From: Paracoccus sp. M683
GTDB taxonomy: Bacteria > Pseudomonadota > Alphaproteobacteria > Rhodobacterales > Rhodobacteraceae
Reading direction: 5' to 3'
Length of the DNA stretch: 64,000 nt
NCBI RefSeq assembly: GCF_007096355.1
Contig: NZ_VKDF01000004.1
Span: 496,357-560,356, forward strand
This document shows positions 16,786 to 25,470 of this stretch, piece by piece. The notes under the pieces were generated by a model. That model was not told the DNA's origin and searched no databases. It saw nothing but the letters and a program-made list of their open reading frames with translations. Every line of letters starts with the position of its first letter. Positions within the stretch are counted from its first letter, which is position 1. The position numbers and the translations under genes were made by a program.

Positions 16786-17772
16786 ATGATGCAGAAACGC
16801 CAGCTGGGTCGCGACGGCCCGCAGATCGGCGCCGTGGCGCTTGGCACGATGAACTTCGTGGGGGCCTATGCGCCGGGCGATCCCGACGAGGCGATGCGCT
16901 GCATGGCGCGCTGCGTCGATCTGGGGATGAACCATTTCGACACGTCGAATGTCTATGGCATGGGCAGGTCCGAGGAATTGTTGTCGCGCTTTCTGGCGGG
17001 GCGGCGCGATCAGGTCGTGCTGGCCAGCAAGGCGGGCATCACCCGTCAATCTGATCGGCCCTTCAACAATGAACCGGCCTATCTGGCGCAATGTCTTGAT
17101 GAATCTTTGCAGCGGCTGAAGGTCGATCATCTGGATCTGTACTATATCCACCGGCGCGACCCCTCGGTTCCGGTCGAGGATGTCATCGGCCAGATGGCGC
17201 GGTTCCGCGAGCAGGGCAAGATCCGCGCGATCGGTCTGTCCGAGGTCTCGCCCGCAACGCTGGATCGCGCGGCGGCGGTAGCGCCCATTGCGGCGGTGCA
17301 GTCGGAATATTCGCTGTGGACGCGGCTGCCGGAGCTGGGGATGGTTCAGGCCTGCGCGCGGCATGGCGCCGCGCTGGTGGCGTTTTCGGCGCTTGGGCGC
17401 GGGATGCTGACCAAGACGCCGCCCGATCCGGCGGCGTTCGACAAGGGCGATCTGCGCCGAACCATGCCGCGTTTCGACGCCGTGAACTATCCGCGCAACC
17501 TGGCGCGGATCAGCCTGTTCGTCGACTATGCCCGCGAGACCGGTCGCAGCCCCGAGGCCCTGGCCATCGCCTGGTTGCTGAGCCGTGCCCCCCATGTGAT
17601 CGCGCTGCCCGGTTCGCGCAGCGCGGCGCATATGGAGGCCAATGCTCGCGGCGCCGTGCTGGAGTTGACGGCCACCGATCTGACCGAGATCGAACGGATC
17701 CTGCCCGCCGGCTTCGCCCATGGTGCGCGTTACAGTCCCGAGCAGGCGCGCGGTCCCGAGGACTATTGCTGA
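16786..17772 (+). CDS. Aldo/keto reductase
   Basis: A 328-aa NADPH-dependent TIM-barrel oxidoreductase. The catalytic tetrad is visible: Asp and Tyr in NHFDTSNVYGMGRSE, Lys in VLASKAG and His in LDLYYIHRRD. The C-terminal LPGSRSAAHMEANA binds the cofactor phosphate. Two consecutive ATG codons (16786, 16789) are both possible starts. The natural substrate is unknown; this branch resembles YajO/Tas-type general aldehyde reductases. It is followed by the hairpin repeat at 17780. Confidence 0.92.
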   Translation: MMQKRQLGRDGPQIGAVALGTMNFVGAYAPGDPDEAMRCMARCVDLGMNHFDTSNVYGMGRSEELLSRFLAGRRDQVVLASKAGITRQSDRPFNNEPAYLAQCLDESLQRLKVDHLDLYYIHRRDPSVPVEDVIGQMARFREQGKIRAIGLSEVSPATLDRAAAVAPIAAVQSEYSLWTRLPELGMVQACARHGAALVAFSALGRGMLTKTPPDPAAFDKGDLRRTMPRFDAVNYPRNLARISLFVDYARETGRSPEALAIAWLLSRAPHVIALPGSRSAAHMEANARGAVLELTATDLTEIERILPAGFAHGARYSPEQARGPEDYC

Positions 17773-17779
17773 AGAAAGA

Positions 17780-17826
17780 GGGGGGCTTTGCCCCCCGGTC
17801 GCAGGCGACCTCCCCCCAGGATATTT
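17780..17826 (-). repeat. Short intergenic repeat, copy 2
   Basis: On the minus strand it reads AAATATCCTGGGGGG, then a second small dyad (GGTCGC/GCGACC), then GGGGGGC-AAA-GCCCCCC. It is the inverse of the copies at 8069 and 45464, with an extra middle hairpin. It sits between the aldo/keto reductase stop and the patatin start and could double as a terminator. Confidence 0.7.
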
Positions 17827-17895
17827 ACATCAAAGCGAGGGCAGGGCGGTGATTTCAGGTTGGACGGCATCGGCCGGAACGCGTGGGGAATTGGA

Positions 17896-18969
17896 TTGAA
17901 GACGAAACGGATCAACCTTGCCCTTCAGGGCGGTGGCGCGCATGGCGCCTTTGCCTGGGGGGTTCTGGATCGCCTGTTGGATGAGGACTGGCTGGTGATC
18001 GAGGGGGTCAGCGGCACCTCGGCCGGGGCCTTGAATGGCGCCGCGCTGAAGGCCGGGCTGGCGCTTGGCGGGGCGGCCGGGCGCAGGGCGGCCAAGCAGA
18101 ACCTGACCTATCTGTGGAACCAGGTCAGCGATGTCAGCGATAACCGGGTCGTGCGCTGGATCAGCTCGGTCCTGCCGATGCCGCATGGCATGCAGCGCTG
18201 GACCGAGATGTTCACCCCCGCCGCCTGGCTGGAGAACCTGACCCGGATCATCAGCCCCTATGATTCCGGCCCGTTCTACAGCAACCCGCTGCGCCCGATC
18301 CTGACCGAGATGCCGCACCCGGTTTTCTGGTCGGACAAGGGGCCTCGGCTTTACGTGTCGGCCACCAATGTGCGGACCGGGCGGATCCGGGTTTTTGGCG
18401 GGCAGCAGTTGTCCGTTGCTGCGGTGACCGCCTCGGCCTGCCTGCCGACGCTGTTTCGCGCCGTCGAGATCGAGGATCCGGCGACCGGCAAAAGCGAGGC
18501 CTATTGGGATGGCGGCTATACCGGCAACCCGGCGCTGTTTCCGCTGTATGATGCGTCGCTGCCGCGTGACATCGTGATCGTCAACATCAATCCGATGATG
18601 CGCGACGCCATTCCGCGGACGCCCGCCGACATCCAGGACCGCATCAACGAGATCAGCTTCAACGCCTCGCTGATGAGCGAGTTGCGCGCGATCAATTTCG
18701 TTAAACGCCTTTATGCCGAGGAGCGGCTGCATGACCGCCCGATGAAGAATGTGCTGGTTCACATGATCATGGATGACGTGCTGATGAACGACCTGAATGC
18801 GCGGTCAAAGCTGATGCCGGCGCCGGGGATGTTGCACCGGATGAAACAGGCCGGGCAGGCCGCCGCCAGTGCCTTTCTGGACGATCATGCCGATGCGCTG
18901 AACCATCACGATTCGGTCGATTTGGCGGGGCTGTTCTCGGGTGTGATGGCCTTGCGCGCAGAGGGATAG
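17896..18969 (+). CDS. Patatin-like phospholipase
   Basis: A 357-aa lipid acyl hydrolase of the patatin/RssA family. The oxyanion hole is ALQGGGAHGAFAWG, the nucleophile Ser is in GVSGTSAGALN (G-x-S-x-G), and the Asp of the dyad is in YWDGGYTGNPAL. The start is the TTG at 17896, behind GTGGGGA. A reading from further upstream would translate the hairpin repeat. It is cytoplasmic or membrane-peripheral; the lipid substrate is unknown. Its last 64 bases overlap the convergent DUF502 gene. Confidence 0.88.
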   Translation: MKTKRINLALQGGGAHGAFAWGVLDRLLDEDWLVIEGVSGTSAGALNGAALKAGLALGGAAGRRAAKQNLTYLWNQVSDVSDNRVVRWISSVLPMPHGMQRWTEMFTPAAWLENLTRIISPYDSGPFYSNPLRPILTEMPHPVFWSDKGPRLYVSATNVRTGRIRVFGGQQLSVAAVTASACLPTLFRAVEIEDPATGKSEAYWDGGYTGNPALFPLYDASLPRDIVIVNINPMMRDAIPRTPADIQDRINEISFNASLMSELRAINFVKRLYAEERLHDRPMKNVLVHMIMDDVLMNDLNARSKLMPAPGMLHRMKQAGQAAASAFLDDHADALNHHDSVDLAGLFSGVMALRAEG

Positions 18970-19622
18970 ACCAGGCCGGCAGAGATGATCAGCTTGGCCG
19001 CGTCCTCGATGCTCATGTCCAGGAATTCGACGTCATCTTCGGGCACATACAGCAGAAAACCCGAGGTCGGGTTGGGCGTGGTCGGCACAAAGACGGCCAG
19101 CAGGGGGCGTTCGCTGCCATGGGCGATCTCACCCTTGGCGGGGCCGGCGACAAATCCGATGCCCCACATGCCCTTGCGCGGATATTCGACCAGGCAGGCA
19201 TGGTCAAAGCGGGATTCGTTCTGGGCGACGATGGTTTCGGCGATCTGCTTGACGCCGCCATAGACGCTGCGGACGATGGGCATGCGGTCGACCACCCTTT
19301 CGCCAAAGCGCAGCAGCGAGCGGCCCAGAAAGCCCTTGGCGATCCAGCCGATCAGCACGGTAAAGACGAAGAAGAAGATGACGCCCACGCCGCGCAGGTT
19401 GATGCCGATGTAATGTTCCGGCCGCCACCCTGCCGGCACCATCGGCAGCACCCAGCTGTCGATCCAGCCCATCAGCGTCCAGATCAGCCAGAAGGTCACT
19501 GCGATGGGCAGGATCACCACCAGCCCGGTCAGGAACGAGGCGCGCAGCCCCGCCATCAGCCCCGGCTTGCGGTGCGGCTGCGGTTGCAGGTTCAGCGGGT
19601 CGGGTCGTTTGCGTCTGGCCAT
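18906..19622 (-). CDS. DUF502 inner-membrane protein
   Basis: A 238-aa protein with two membrane segments: about residues 30-53 (FLTGLVVILPIAVTFWLIWTL) and 76-96 (GVGVIFFFVFTVLIGWIAKG). A soluble C-terminal half contains PIVRSVYGGVKQIAETI and PTTPNPTSGFLLYVPEDDV, both hallmarks of the DUF502 family. Its function is unknown. It is transcribed toward the patatin gene, and the 3' ends overlap by 64 coding bases. Confidence 0.9.
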   Translation of the reverse strand: MARRKRPDPLNLQPQPHRKPGLMAGLRASFLTGLVVILPIAVTFWLIWTLMGWIDSWVLPMVPAGWRPEHYIGINLRGVGVIFFFVFTVLIGWIAKGFLGRSLLRFGERVVDRMPIVRSVYGGVKQIAETIVAQNESRFDHACLVEYPRKGMWGIGFVAGPAKGEIAHGSERPLLAVFVPTTPNPTSGFLLYVPEDDVEFLDMSIEDAAKLIISAGLVYPSARKAITPENSPAKSTES

Positions 19623-19689
19623 GGCGCAAGGTTTCGGGGATGCCCGCCCCCTGCGTCAAGCGTGGCGGGCACCGGTCATCAAAATTTCA

Positions 19690-20619
19690 TCAAACCGCCG
19701 GTTCTTCGGCCATGGCCACGGCGATCCGCGCGCCAAGTCGCGCATTGTTCAGCACCAGGGCGATGTTCGAGGCCAGCGAGCGGCCATTCGTCAGCTCGAA
19801 GATGCGGCCCAGCAGAAACGGCGTCACCGATTTGGCGGCGATGCCCTGGGTCGCGGCCTCGGCCAGCGCCTGTTCGATCACCGGATTGATGATCCCGGCC
19901 GCGATTTCGTCAGCCGCAGGGATCGGGTTGGCGACCAGTTGACCGCCGGGCAGGCCAAGGGTGGCGCGCATGGCGGCGGCGGCGGCAATCTGGGCCGGGC
20001 TGTCCATGCGCAGCGGCGCGGCCAGACCGGAATCGCGCGACCAGAAGGCCGGGAAGGCGTCTTGCCCATAGGCGATGACGGGAACGCCCAGTGTTTCCAG
20101 CACCTCCAGCGTTTTGGGCAGGTCCAGGATGGCTTTGGCCCCGGCGGCGATCACCGTCACCGGGCTGTGGGCCAGTTCCTGCAAGTCGGCGCTGATGTCA
20201 AAGCTGGTCTCGGCCCCGCGATGCACCCCGCCGATGCCGCCGGTGGCAAAGACCCGGATGCCGGCCAGCGCGGCGCAGATCATCGTTGCGGCCACGGTGG
20301 TGGCGCCGGTGCGGCCATTGGCGACGCAGACGGCCAGATCGGCGCGGGACAGCTTCATCACCTGCGCCGGATCGGTCTGGGCCAGCGCCTGCAAAGCCGC
20401 ATCGTCCAGGCCGATATGGATCTGCCCGCCCATGACGGCGATCGTGGCGGGCGTGGCGCCGTTTTCGCGGATCGTGGCCTCGACATTGCGCGCCATGTCC
20501 AGGTTTTGGGGAAAGGGCATCCCATGGGTGATGATCGTCGATTCCAACGCCACGACCGGATGGCCCGCATCCAGTGCTGCGCGAACCTCGGGCGAGAAGG
20601 TGAGGGGGGCGGTGGTCAT
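19690..20619 (-). CDS. psuG: Pseudouridine-5'-phosphate glycosidase
   Basis: This enzyme splits pseudouridine 5'-phosphate into uracil and ribose 5-phosphate (in vivo, the degradative direction). The 309-aa protein has normal length. Family stretches include VALESTIITHGMPFPQN, GRTGATTVAATMICAA, VFATGGIGGVHRGAE and LTNGRSLASNIALVLNNA. ATG 20619 gives the usual N-terminus; the upstream in-frame extension is basic and unlike the family. It is the last gene of a minus-strand run that begins with an ArsR regulator and a PfkB kinase, with queCDE between. Confidence 0.94.
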   Translation of the reverse strand: MTTAPLTFSPEVRAALDAGHPVVALESTIITHGMPFPQNLDMARNVEATIRENGATPATIAVMGGQIHIGLDDAALQALAQTDPAQVMKLSRADLAVCVANGRTGATTVAATMICAALAGIRVFATGGIGGVHRGAETSFDISADLQELAHSPVTVIAAGAKAILDLPKTLEVLETLGVPVIAYGQDAFPAFWSRDSGLAAPLRMDSPAQIAAAAAMRATLGLPGGQLVANPIPAADEIAAGIINPVIEQALAEAATQGIAAKSVTPFLLGRIFELTNGRSLASNIALVLNNARLGARIAVAMAEEPAV

Positions 20620-20679
20620 GATGCGGCTCCGTTTGCGTTTGCCGGCTGGTCGCATGACCGGCATCGTCTGGCAAGGGCT

Positions 20680-21387
20680 TCAGACGCCGCGTTCATTGCC
20701 CCAGACCAGCACATGCAGCTGCGGCAGCACGCGGGCGGTGAACCAGCCATCGTCGGTCACCTTGCCGATCAGCCAGCGCAGGCGCGCGGTGGCGGCGGCC
20801 AGATCGACCGGCTGGTCGGGATCGACCTGGGGATTGCCGGGTTGCAGATAAAGCGGAAGGTCCGGGTGCCGCGCCGCTGCCGCCCTTGCCCATGTGTAAT
20901 CGGCCTCGTCGAAGATCACGATCTTCATGATCGCCCGCGCGCCGTCCGCCGCCCTGAGGCAATCCGCGAAGGCATCCCAATCGACGGTTTCACCGCTTGA
21001 GGGCGGTTTGGGGCTGAGGACAAGCATGTCAAGCGCCGCGAACCAAGGCCTTGCCACGGACCCTTGGGTTTCGCAGGCAAAGCCATATCCCCGCGCCCGA
21101 CCCAGCCCGATCACCGGCGCAAAATCCTGAATGGCCGGATTGCCGCCCGAGATCGACACCGTCAGGGGGCGCCCGCCCGACAGCGCCTCGACCCGGTCCC
21201 AGATCGCCGCGGGGCTCATCGGTGCCCAGGTGGCGCGAAAGGCGCTGTCCACGGCGTGCATCGAGTCGCACCAGGAACAGCGATAGTCGCAGCCGCCTGC
21301 GCGGATGAATACGGTCGGCTGGCCAATCAGTGCGCCTTCGCCCTGCACGGTCGGGCCAAAGATTTCGGCGATGCGCAGGGTCGTCAC
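20680..21387 (-). CDS. queE: 7-carboxy-7-deazaguanine synthase
   Basis: A radical SAM enzyme that makes CDG from the QueD product, on the way to preQ0 and queuosine. It is 235 aa. The modified cluster motif is C-x3-C-x2-C in [35 protein letters not shown] precedes it, as in the family. The GTG start at 21387 overlaps the queD stop by four bases (GTGA). There are 60 bases before psuG. Confidence 0.94.
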   Translation of the reverse strand: MTTLRIAEIFGPTVQGEGALIGQPTVFIRAGGCDYRCSWCDSMHAVDSAFRATWAPMSPAAIWDRVEALSGGRPLTVSISGGNPAIQDFAPVIGLGRARGYGFACETQGSVARPWFAALDMLVLSPKPPSSGETVDWDAFADCLRAADGARAIMKIVIFDEADYTWARAAAARHPDLPLYLQPGNPQVDPDQPVDLAAATARLRWLIGKVTDDGWFTARVLPQLHVLVWGNERGV

Positions 21388-21737
21388 GGCCGGTATTCCG
21401 CCCAGGTCTTTGGGGTTTCCGAAACGCGGATGGCGGCCGTTTCGGGCCAGCGGGCGTGGCACCAGTCAAAGAAATGCCGGGCGAGGTTTTCGGCGGTCGA
21501 CGGGCCGGCCAACACGTCATTCAGGTGCCGGTGGTCAAAATGATCGTCGATATAGGCCTTCAGCGCCGACAATTCGTGATAGTCCCGCACAAAGCCATCG
21601 GCGTTCAGATCGCTGGCGGCCAGTTCCACGACCACCACATAGTTATGGCCATGCAGCCGCGCGCATTGGTGATCCTCGGGCAGGTGATCCAGCCGGTGTG
21701 AGGCCGAGAAGTGAAATTCCTTGCTGATCCGATACAT
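21384..21737 (-). CDS. queD: 6-carboxy-5,6,7,8-tetrahydropterin synthase
   Basis: A T-fold zinc enzyme that converts dihydroneopterin triphosphate to 6-carboxytetrahydropterin in queuosine synthesis. It is 117 aa. The catalytic Cys and zinc His residues are in FSASHRL and CARLHGHNY, and the Asp/His stretch in [10 protein letters not shown]. The ATG shares one base with the queC stop (TGATG). It is tightly coupled to queC and queE. Confidence 0.94.
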   Translation of the reverse strand: MYRISKEFHFSASHRLDHLPEDHQCARLHGHNYVVVVELAASDLNADGFVRDYHELSALKAYIDDHFDHRHLNDVLAGPSTAENLARHFFDWCHARWPETAAIRVSETPKTWAEYRP

Positions 21738-22438
21738 CAGGCCTGCGCCTTTGCCGCGATGGCCTGACGCCAGAAATCCGGGTCTGCATATTCGGTCGGG
21801 TCGGGGATGCCGGCCAGGTCGAAGGCCTCGCGCCGCTCGACGCAGGTGCCGCAGCGGCCGCAATGCTGCGCGCCGCCCTTGTAGCAGGACCAGGTCAGGG
21901 CAAAGGGCGTGGCCACGGCAGCGCCTGCCCGCACGATCTCGGCCTTGCTTTGCCGCACGAAGGGGGTCAGCAGCGCCACTTCGGCATATCCGTCCAGTGC
22001 CGCGCGCTGCATGCGGTCGAAGGCCTCGGTAAAGCCGGGGCGGCAATCGGGATAGATGAAATGGTCGCCGCCATGCACGGCGGCGGCCACGGCGCCGTCG
22101 CCCTGCGCGGCGGCGATGCCATAGGCGATGGTCAGCATGATCGCATTGCGGTTCGGCACCACGGTGATGCGCATCGTATCCTCGGCGTAATGGCCGTCGG
22201 GCACGTCCAGATCGTCGGTCAGCGCCGACCCCGTCAGCGCCGCCCCAATGCCGCGCATGTCGATGATATGATGGGGCACGGCCAGCCTGCGGGCGCAATG
22301 CGCGGCGAAATCCAGTTCCTTGCGGTGGCGCTGGCCATAATCGAAGGAGACCAGCCGGCTTAGCGCGCCGTCAGCGGCGGTGATATGGGCCAGCGATACG
22401 GAATCCAGTCCGCCAGAGCAGACGACGAGGGTTTTCAT
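21737..22438 (-). CDS. queC: 7-cyano-7-deazaguanine synthase
   Basis: An ATP-dependent enzyme that turns CDG into preQ0. It is 233 aa. The PP-loop is VVCSGGLDSVSLAH. The C-terminal zinc site is WSCYKGGAQHCGRCGTCVERREAF. ATG 22438 follows AAGGA at ordinary spacing. It is the first gene of the queCDE set. The 95-base leader between it and the upstream kinase has a small hairpin (about 22488-22503) but nothing I can call a preQ1 riboswitch. Confidence 0.95.
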   Translation of the reverse strand: MKTLVVCSGGLDSVSLAHITAADGALSRLVSFDYGQRHRKELDFAAHCARRLAVPHHIIDMRGIGAALTGSALTDDLDVPDGHYAEDTMRITVVPNRNAIMLTIAYGIAAAQGDGAVAAAVHGGDHFIYPDCRPGFTEAFDRMQRAALDGYAEVALLTPFVRQSKAEIVRAGAAVATPFALTWSCYKGGAQHCGRCGTCVERREAFDLAGIPDPTEYADPDFWRQAIAAKAQA

Positions 22439-22533
22439 GATGTCAGTCCTTGTTTTGATGACCGGGTAGGCTGCGACCGGTATGGGCGGGGCTGATAGGC
22501 CCCATGCGCGGGAAAGGCAATCGCGTGTTGGTG

Positions 22534-23415
22534 TCAGGGCAGGTCCTTGCCGGCCACATGCGCCGCAGCCGCCTGGGTCGCGGCCTGCAAGGCGGTCTCG
22601 CGGTCGGCGCCGGTCTGTTCGGCCACCAGATGCGCGGCCAGAAAGCAATCGCCCGCGCCGGTGATCCGGGCGATGCGGACGGCGGGGGGCGTGGCGGTCA
22701 GGGTGGGCTGGCCCGCCATGGCATCGGCGACCCGCTCGCCGCCATCGGTGACGATGACGCGGCGCGCGCCACGGGCCACCACGGCCTCGGCCGCGGTGAC
22801 GGCATCGGCGCAGGGGATGCCGGCGATGATCTCGCCCTCCAGCCGGTTCAGATAGAAGCAGCCGCGCCCGGTGGCGATCAGCGGGGTCAGACGCTCGGCC
22901 TTGCCGGGGCTGGCGGGCACGACGCGCAGATCGGCGCGGGCCAGGCGCGGGTCGGCGGCAATGCGGGCCAGCAGGCGTTCCGTCAGGTTGCCGTCCAGCA
23001 CCACCGGCCCGGCCCAGCCCGCAAGCGTGCCATCCAAAGGTGTCAGGATCCGCTCGCCCGCGGCCTCAAGCGAATGGGCGTCGGCAATGGCGGCGACCAG
23101 GCCGGCATTGTCCTCGACGGCCATATAGCAGTCGGTCGGCAGCTCGGGATCGCGCAGAAGATGATCGGTCATCACGCCAAGGCGGATGCTTTGGGCCACC
23201 AGTGCATCGCCCTCGGGTTCGGTGCCGACGGCGGACAGGACGGCAGGCCGCAGCCCCCGCCGGGCCAGAGCCACGGCCACGTTCAGCGCAACGCCGCCGG
23301 GAATATGGGCGATGCGGCCCGGCACATCATGGCCGGCCCGCATGGCGCGCGGCGCCCGGCCGATCACGTCCCACAGCATCGCCCCGATGCACAGGATGTC
23401 AGGCTGGTTGGTCAT
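22534..23415 (-). CDS. psuK: PfkB-family kinase, probable pseudouridine kinase
   Basis: A ribokinase-like sugar or nucleoside kinase, 293 aa. IGAMLWDVIGRA opens the fold, HIPGGVALNVAVALARRG is the first PfkB signature, and ITGAGDCFLAAHL is the second with the catalytic Asp. Pairing with psuG in the same transcription direction suggests phosphorylation of pseudouridine as the first degradation step; family membership alone does not prove the substrate. Several start codons are stacked (GTG and three ATG); the third ATG (23415) is best spaced from AAGGG. It overlaps the ArsR gene end by 17 bases. Confidence 0.82.
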   Translation of the reverse strand: MTNQPDILCIGAMLWDVIGRAPRAMRAGHDVPGRIAHIPGGVALNVAVALARRGLRPAVLSAVGTEPEGDALVAQSIRLGVMTDHLLRDPELPTDCYMAVEDNAGLVAAIADAHSLEAAGERILTPLDGTLAGWAGPVVLDGNLTERLLARIAADPRLARADLRVVPASPGKAERLTPLIATGRGCFYLNRLEGEIIAGIPCADAVTAAEAVVARGARRVIVTDGGERVADAMAGQPTLTATPPAVRIARITGAGDCFLAAHLVAEQTGADRETALQAATQAAAAHVAGKDLP

Positions 23416-23767
23416 CATCATCACCCTTGTTGTTCCAATCGGACATCTCGGCCTGAAGGAAGCGTTCGAAATCGTCCAGGTCCACCGGATCGAACTGCCC
23501 GAAGCCCTGCATCCAGACCGAGGCCGCCCGCATGCCCGCCGGCTCCAGCTTGCACCAGGTGATCCGGCCGCGGCGTTCCTGCCGGATCAGACCGGCGGCG
23601 GCAAGCGTGGCGAGGTGTTTCGAGATGGCGGCAAGGCTCATTTGAAAGGGTTCCGCCACGTCGCTGACGGCCATGTCATCTTCCAGCAGCATCGACAGCA
23701 CCCGCCGCCGTGTCGGATCGGCGAGGGCGGCGAAAATCTGGTCGAGGCGGTCGTTTTCAAGGGTCAT
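23399..23767 (-). CDS. ArsR-family transcriptional regulator
   Basis: A 122-aa winged-helix protein with ALADPTRRRVLSMLLEDDMAVSDVAEPFQMSLAAISKHLATLAAAGLIRQERRGR, the usual N-terminal pattern of the non-metal ArsR branch (YdfF/SdpR-like). It has no cysteine pair, so metal sensing is unlikely. The ATG at 23767 lies 15 bases from a perfect palindrome at 23782-23797 that is a natural autoregulatory site. It overlaps psuK by 17 bases and so may control the psu/que run. An SRPBCC partner, frequent with this branch, is not present. Confidence 0.88.
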   Translation of the reverse strand: MTLENDRLDQIFAALADPTRRRVLSMLLEDDMAVSDVAEPFQMSLAAISKHLATLAAAGLIRQERRGRITWCKLEPAGMRAASVWMQGFGQFDPVDLDDFERFLQAEMSDWNNKGDDDDQPA

Positions 23768-23781
23768 GGCAGCGATGATAG

Positions 23782-23797
23782 TCAACCGGGCGGTTGA
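23782..23797. promoter_or_regulatory. Operator candidate for the ArsR regulator
   Basis: TCAACCGGGCGGTTGA is a perfect dyad of 7-base arms around GG. It lies 15 bases upstream of the ArsR start. TCAAC-type dyads are typical of the ArsR branch this protein belongs to. Confidence 0.55.
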
Positions 23798-23897
23798 ATA
23801 TCGCCGGGGCCGCCGGCGATTGCAAGCCGCAGTCTCCGATATGGCGCTTTTCATAATGTGCCATGATTTCAATGTATTGAATGATTTGCCGGACTGC

Positions 23898-23926
23898 TTG
23901 ACTCGGGGCTGTGCAGCCCCTATCAC
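23898..23926 (+). promoter_or_regulatory. Promoter of the F0 ATP synthase operon, with a dyad in the spacer
   Basis: TTGACT (23898-23903) and TATCAC (23921-23926) are 17 bases apart. The spacer contains the perfect dyad GGGGCTGTGCAGCCCC (23905-23920), which ends exactly at the -10 box. Transcription would start near 23933, about 24 bases before atpI. Confidence 0.5.
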
Positions 23927-23956
23927 CCCCCTCAACCTGTAACGGGGGCGTGAGAC

Positions 23957-24340
23957 ATGGCCGAGGGGCCCTTGAGTGATGCGGAAAGGGCGGAAGATGC
24001 GGCCCGGTTGCGCGATCTTGAGACGCGGCTGTCACGCCTGACCAAGACCGATGACGGGCCAAAGCCAATGGCTTCCCATGATCAGGCGCATCTGGCCTGG
24101 CGTATGGTGATCGAGCTGGTGGCGGGGCTGGGAATCGGTTTCGGGGTCGGTTTCGGGTTGGACAAGCTGTTCGGCACCACGCCGTTCCTGCTGGTCATAT
24201 TCTTATTTCTCGGCCTCGCGGCCGGCGTCAAAACCATGATGCGCACCGCGGCCGAATTGCAGCGAAAGTCGGGCAGCGCGCCCGGCACGGGTAATCCGCC
24301 GGCCGATCTGGCCGATGACGACGAGGACGAAAGGGACTGA
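23957..24340 (+). CDS. atpI: ATP synthase protein I
   Basis: A 127-aa accessory membrane protein encoded first in F0 operons, thought to help assembly of the c-ring. A charged N-terminal helix (about residues 1-45) is followed by two membrane segments (about 50-70 with [17 protein letters not shown], and 76-95), then an acidic tail ending DDDEDERD. Position immediately upstream of atpB supports the call. Two bases separate its stop from the atpB GTG start. Confidence 0.88.
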   Translation: MAEGPLSDAERAEDAARLRDLETRLSRLTKTDDGPKPMASHDQAHLAWRMVIELVAGLGIGFGVGFGLDKLFGTTPFLLVIFLFLGLAAGVKTMMRTAAELQRKSGSAPGTGNPPADLADDDEDERD

Positions 24341-24342
24341 CT

Positions 24343-25092
24343 GTGGCGACGGAAGCAGAAGGCACGGGCCTGGAATTCCACCCGATGAATCAGTTCATCG
24401 TCAAGCCGCTGTTCGGCGACGGTCCGGTCCAGTGGTATACGCCGACGAACGTGACCCTGTGGATGGGCATCATCCTGCTTTGCGTGGTCGGGTTGTTCGT
24501 ATTCGGCACCCGCGGCCGCGCGATCGTGCCGAACCGCGTGCAGTCCATCGCCGAACTGGGCTATGGCATGGTTCACAAGATGGTCGAGGACGTGACCGGC
24601 AAGGACGGGCTGAAATACTTCCCGTATATCATGTGCCTGTTCCTGTTCATCGCGTTTGCCAACATGCTGGGTCTGCTGCCCAAGGCCTTTACCGTCACCT
24701 CGCATATCGCCGTGACCGGCGTTCTGGCGCTGGCCGTATTCATCAGCGTGACCGTGATCGGTTTCGTCAAGAACGGCACCCATTTTCTGGGGCTGTTCTG
24801 GGTCACTTCGGCGCCGCTGGCGCTGCGCCCGATCCTGGCCATCATCGAGGTGATCAGCTATTTCGTGCGCCCCGTCAGCCACTCGATCCGACTTGCCGGC
24901 AACCTGATGGCCGGTCACGCCGTGATCAAGGTTTTCGCCGGTTTCGCCGCCATCGCGCTGGTTTCGCCGCTGTCGATCGCTGCCGTGGTCGCCATGTATG
25001 GGCTTGAGGTGCTGGTCGCCTTTATCCAGGCCTATGTCTTTACCATCCTGACCTGCGTCTATCTGAAGGACGCGCTGCATCCGGGCCACTAA
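24343..25092 (+). CDS. atpB: ATP synthase F0 subunit a
   Basis: The stator channel subunit of the proton-driven ATP synthase, 249 aa and highly hydrophobic. The essential Arg facing the c-ring is in [34 protein letters not shown] is the family signature in an earlier helix, and the C-terminal helices carry [20 protein letters not shown]. The GTG start is two bases after atpI. Confidence 0.97.
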   Translation: MATEAEGTGLEFHPMNQFIVKPLFGDGPVQWYTPTNVTLWMGIILLCVVGLFVFGTRGRAIVPNRVQSIAELGYGMVHKMVEDVTGKDGLKYFPYIMCLFLFIAFANMLGLLPKAFTVTSHIAVTGVLALAVFISVTVIGFVKNGTHFLGLFWVTSAPLALRPILAIIEVISYFVRPVSHSIRLAGNLMAGHAVIKVFAGFAAIALVSPLSIAAVVAMYGLEVLVAFIQAYVFTILTCVYLKDALHPGH

Positions 25093-25152
25093 GGCCCGCC
25101 CGCAGCCGGGATTTCAACCAATTCACCATTCCAACCGCAAGGAGAGACACTC

Positions 25153-25389
25153 ATGGAAGGGAATATCGCAGAACTGGGTCAATACATCGGTGCCGGTCTG
25201 GCCGCTATCGGTTCGGGCGCTGCTGCCATCGGTGTGGGCCACGTCGCCGGCAACTTCCTGTCGGGCGCGCTGCGCAACCCGTCGGCCGCCGCTGGCCAGA
25301 CCGCGACGCTGTTCATCGGCATCGCCTTCGCGGAAGCTCTGGGGATCTTCGCGTTCCTCGTCGCGCTTCTGCTGATGTTCGCGGTCTGA
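25153..25389 (+). CDS. atpE: ATP synthase F0 subunit c
   Basis: The proteolipid that forms the rotor ring, 78 aa with two membrane helices. The polar loop is ALRNPSA (Arg-Asn-Pro), and the proton-carrying Glu is in [16 protein letters not shown]. The glycine-rich first helix ([21 protein letters not shown]) suits close packing. The proton rather than sodium form is expected, since the Gln/Ser sodium ligands are not apparent. A good GGAGAGA site precedes the ATG. Confidence 0.97.
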   Translation: MEGNIAELGQYIGAGLAAIGSGAAAIGVGHVAGNFLSGALRNPSAAAGQTATLFIGIAFAEALGIFAFLVALLLMFAV

Positions 25390-25470
25390 TCCAGCCCCAT
25401 CCTTGCGGCGGGGTGGGGGCGCGGATGCGCAACCACCCCTTCGTGACCTGAAAGGCCAAGGGGATAGGAC

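Noticed and set aside
19504..21000. A long plus-strand open frame across psuG and queE
   Set aside because: It is antisense to two recognised enzymes and rich in His, Gln, Arg and Gly.
22439..22533. preQ1 riboswitch in the queC leader
   Set aside because: There is a 5 bp hairpin near 22488-22503, but I cannot match the preQ1-I or preQ1-II consensus, and the genes make preQ0 rather than transport it.
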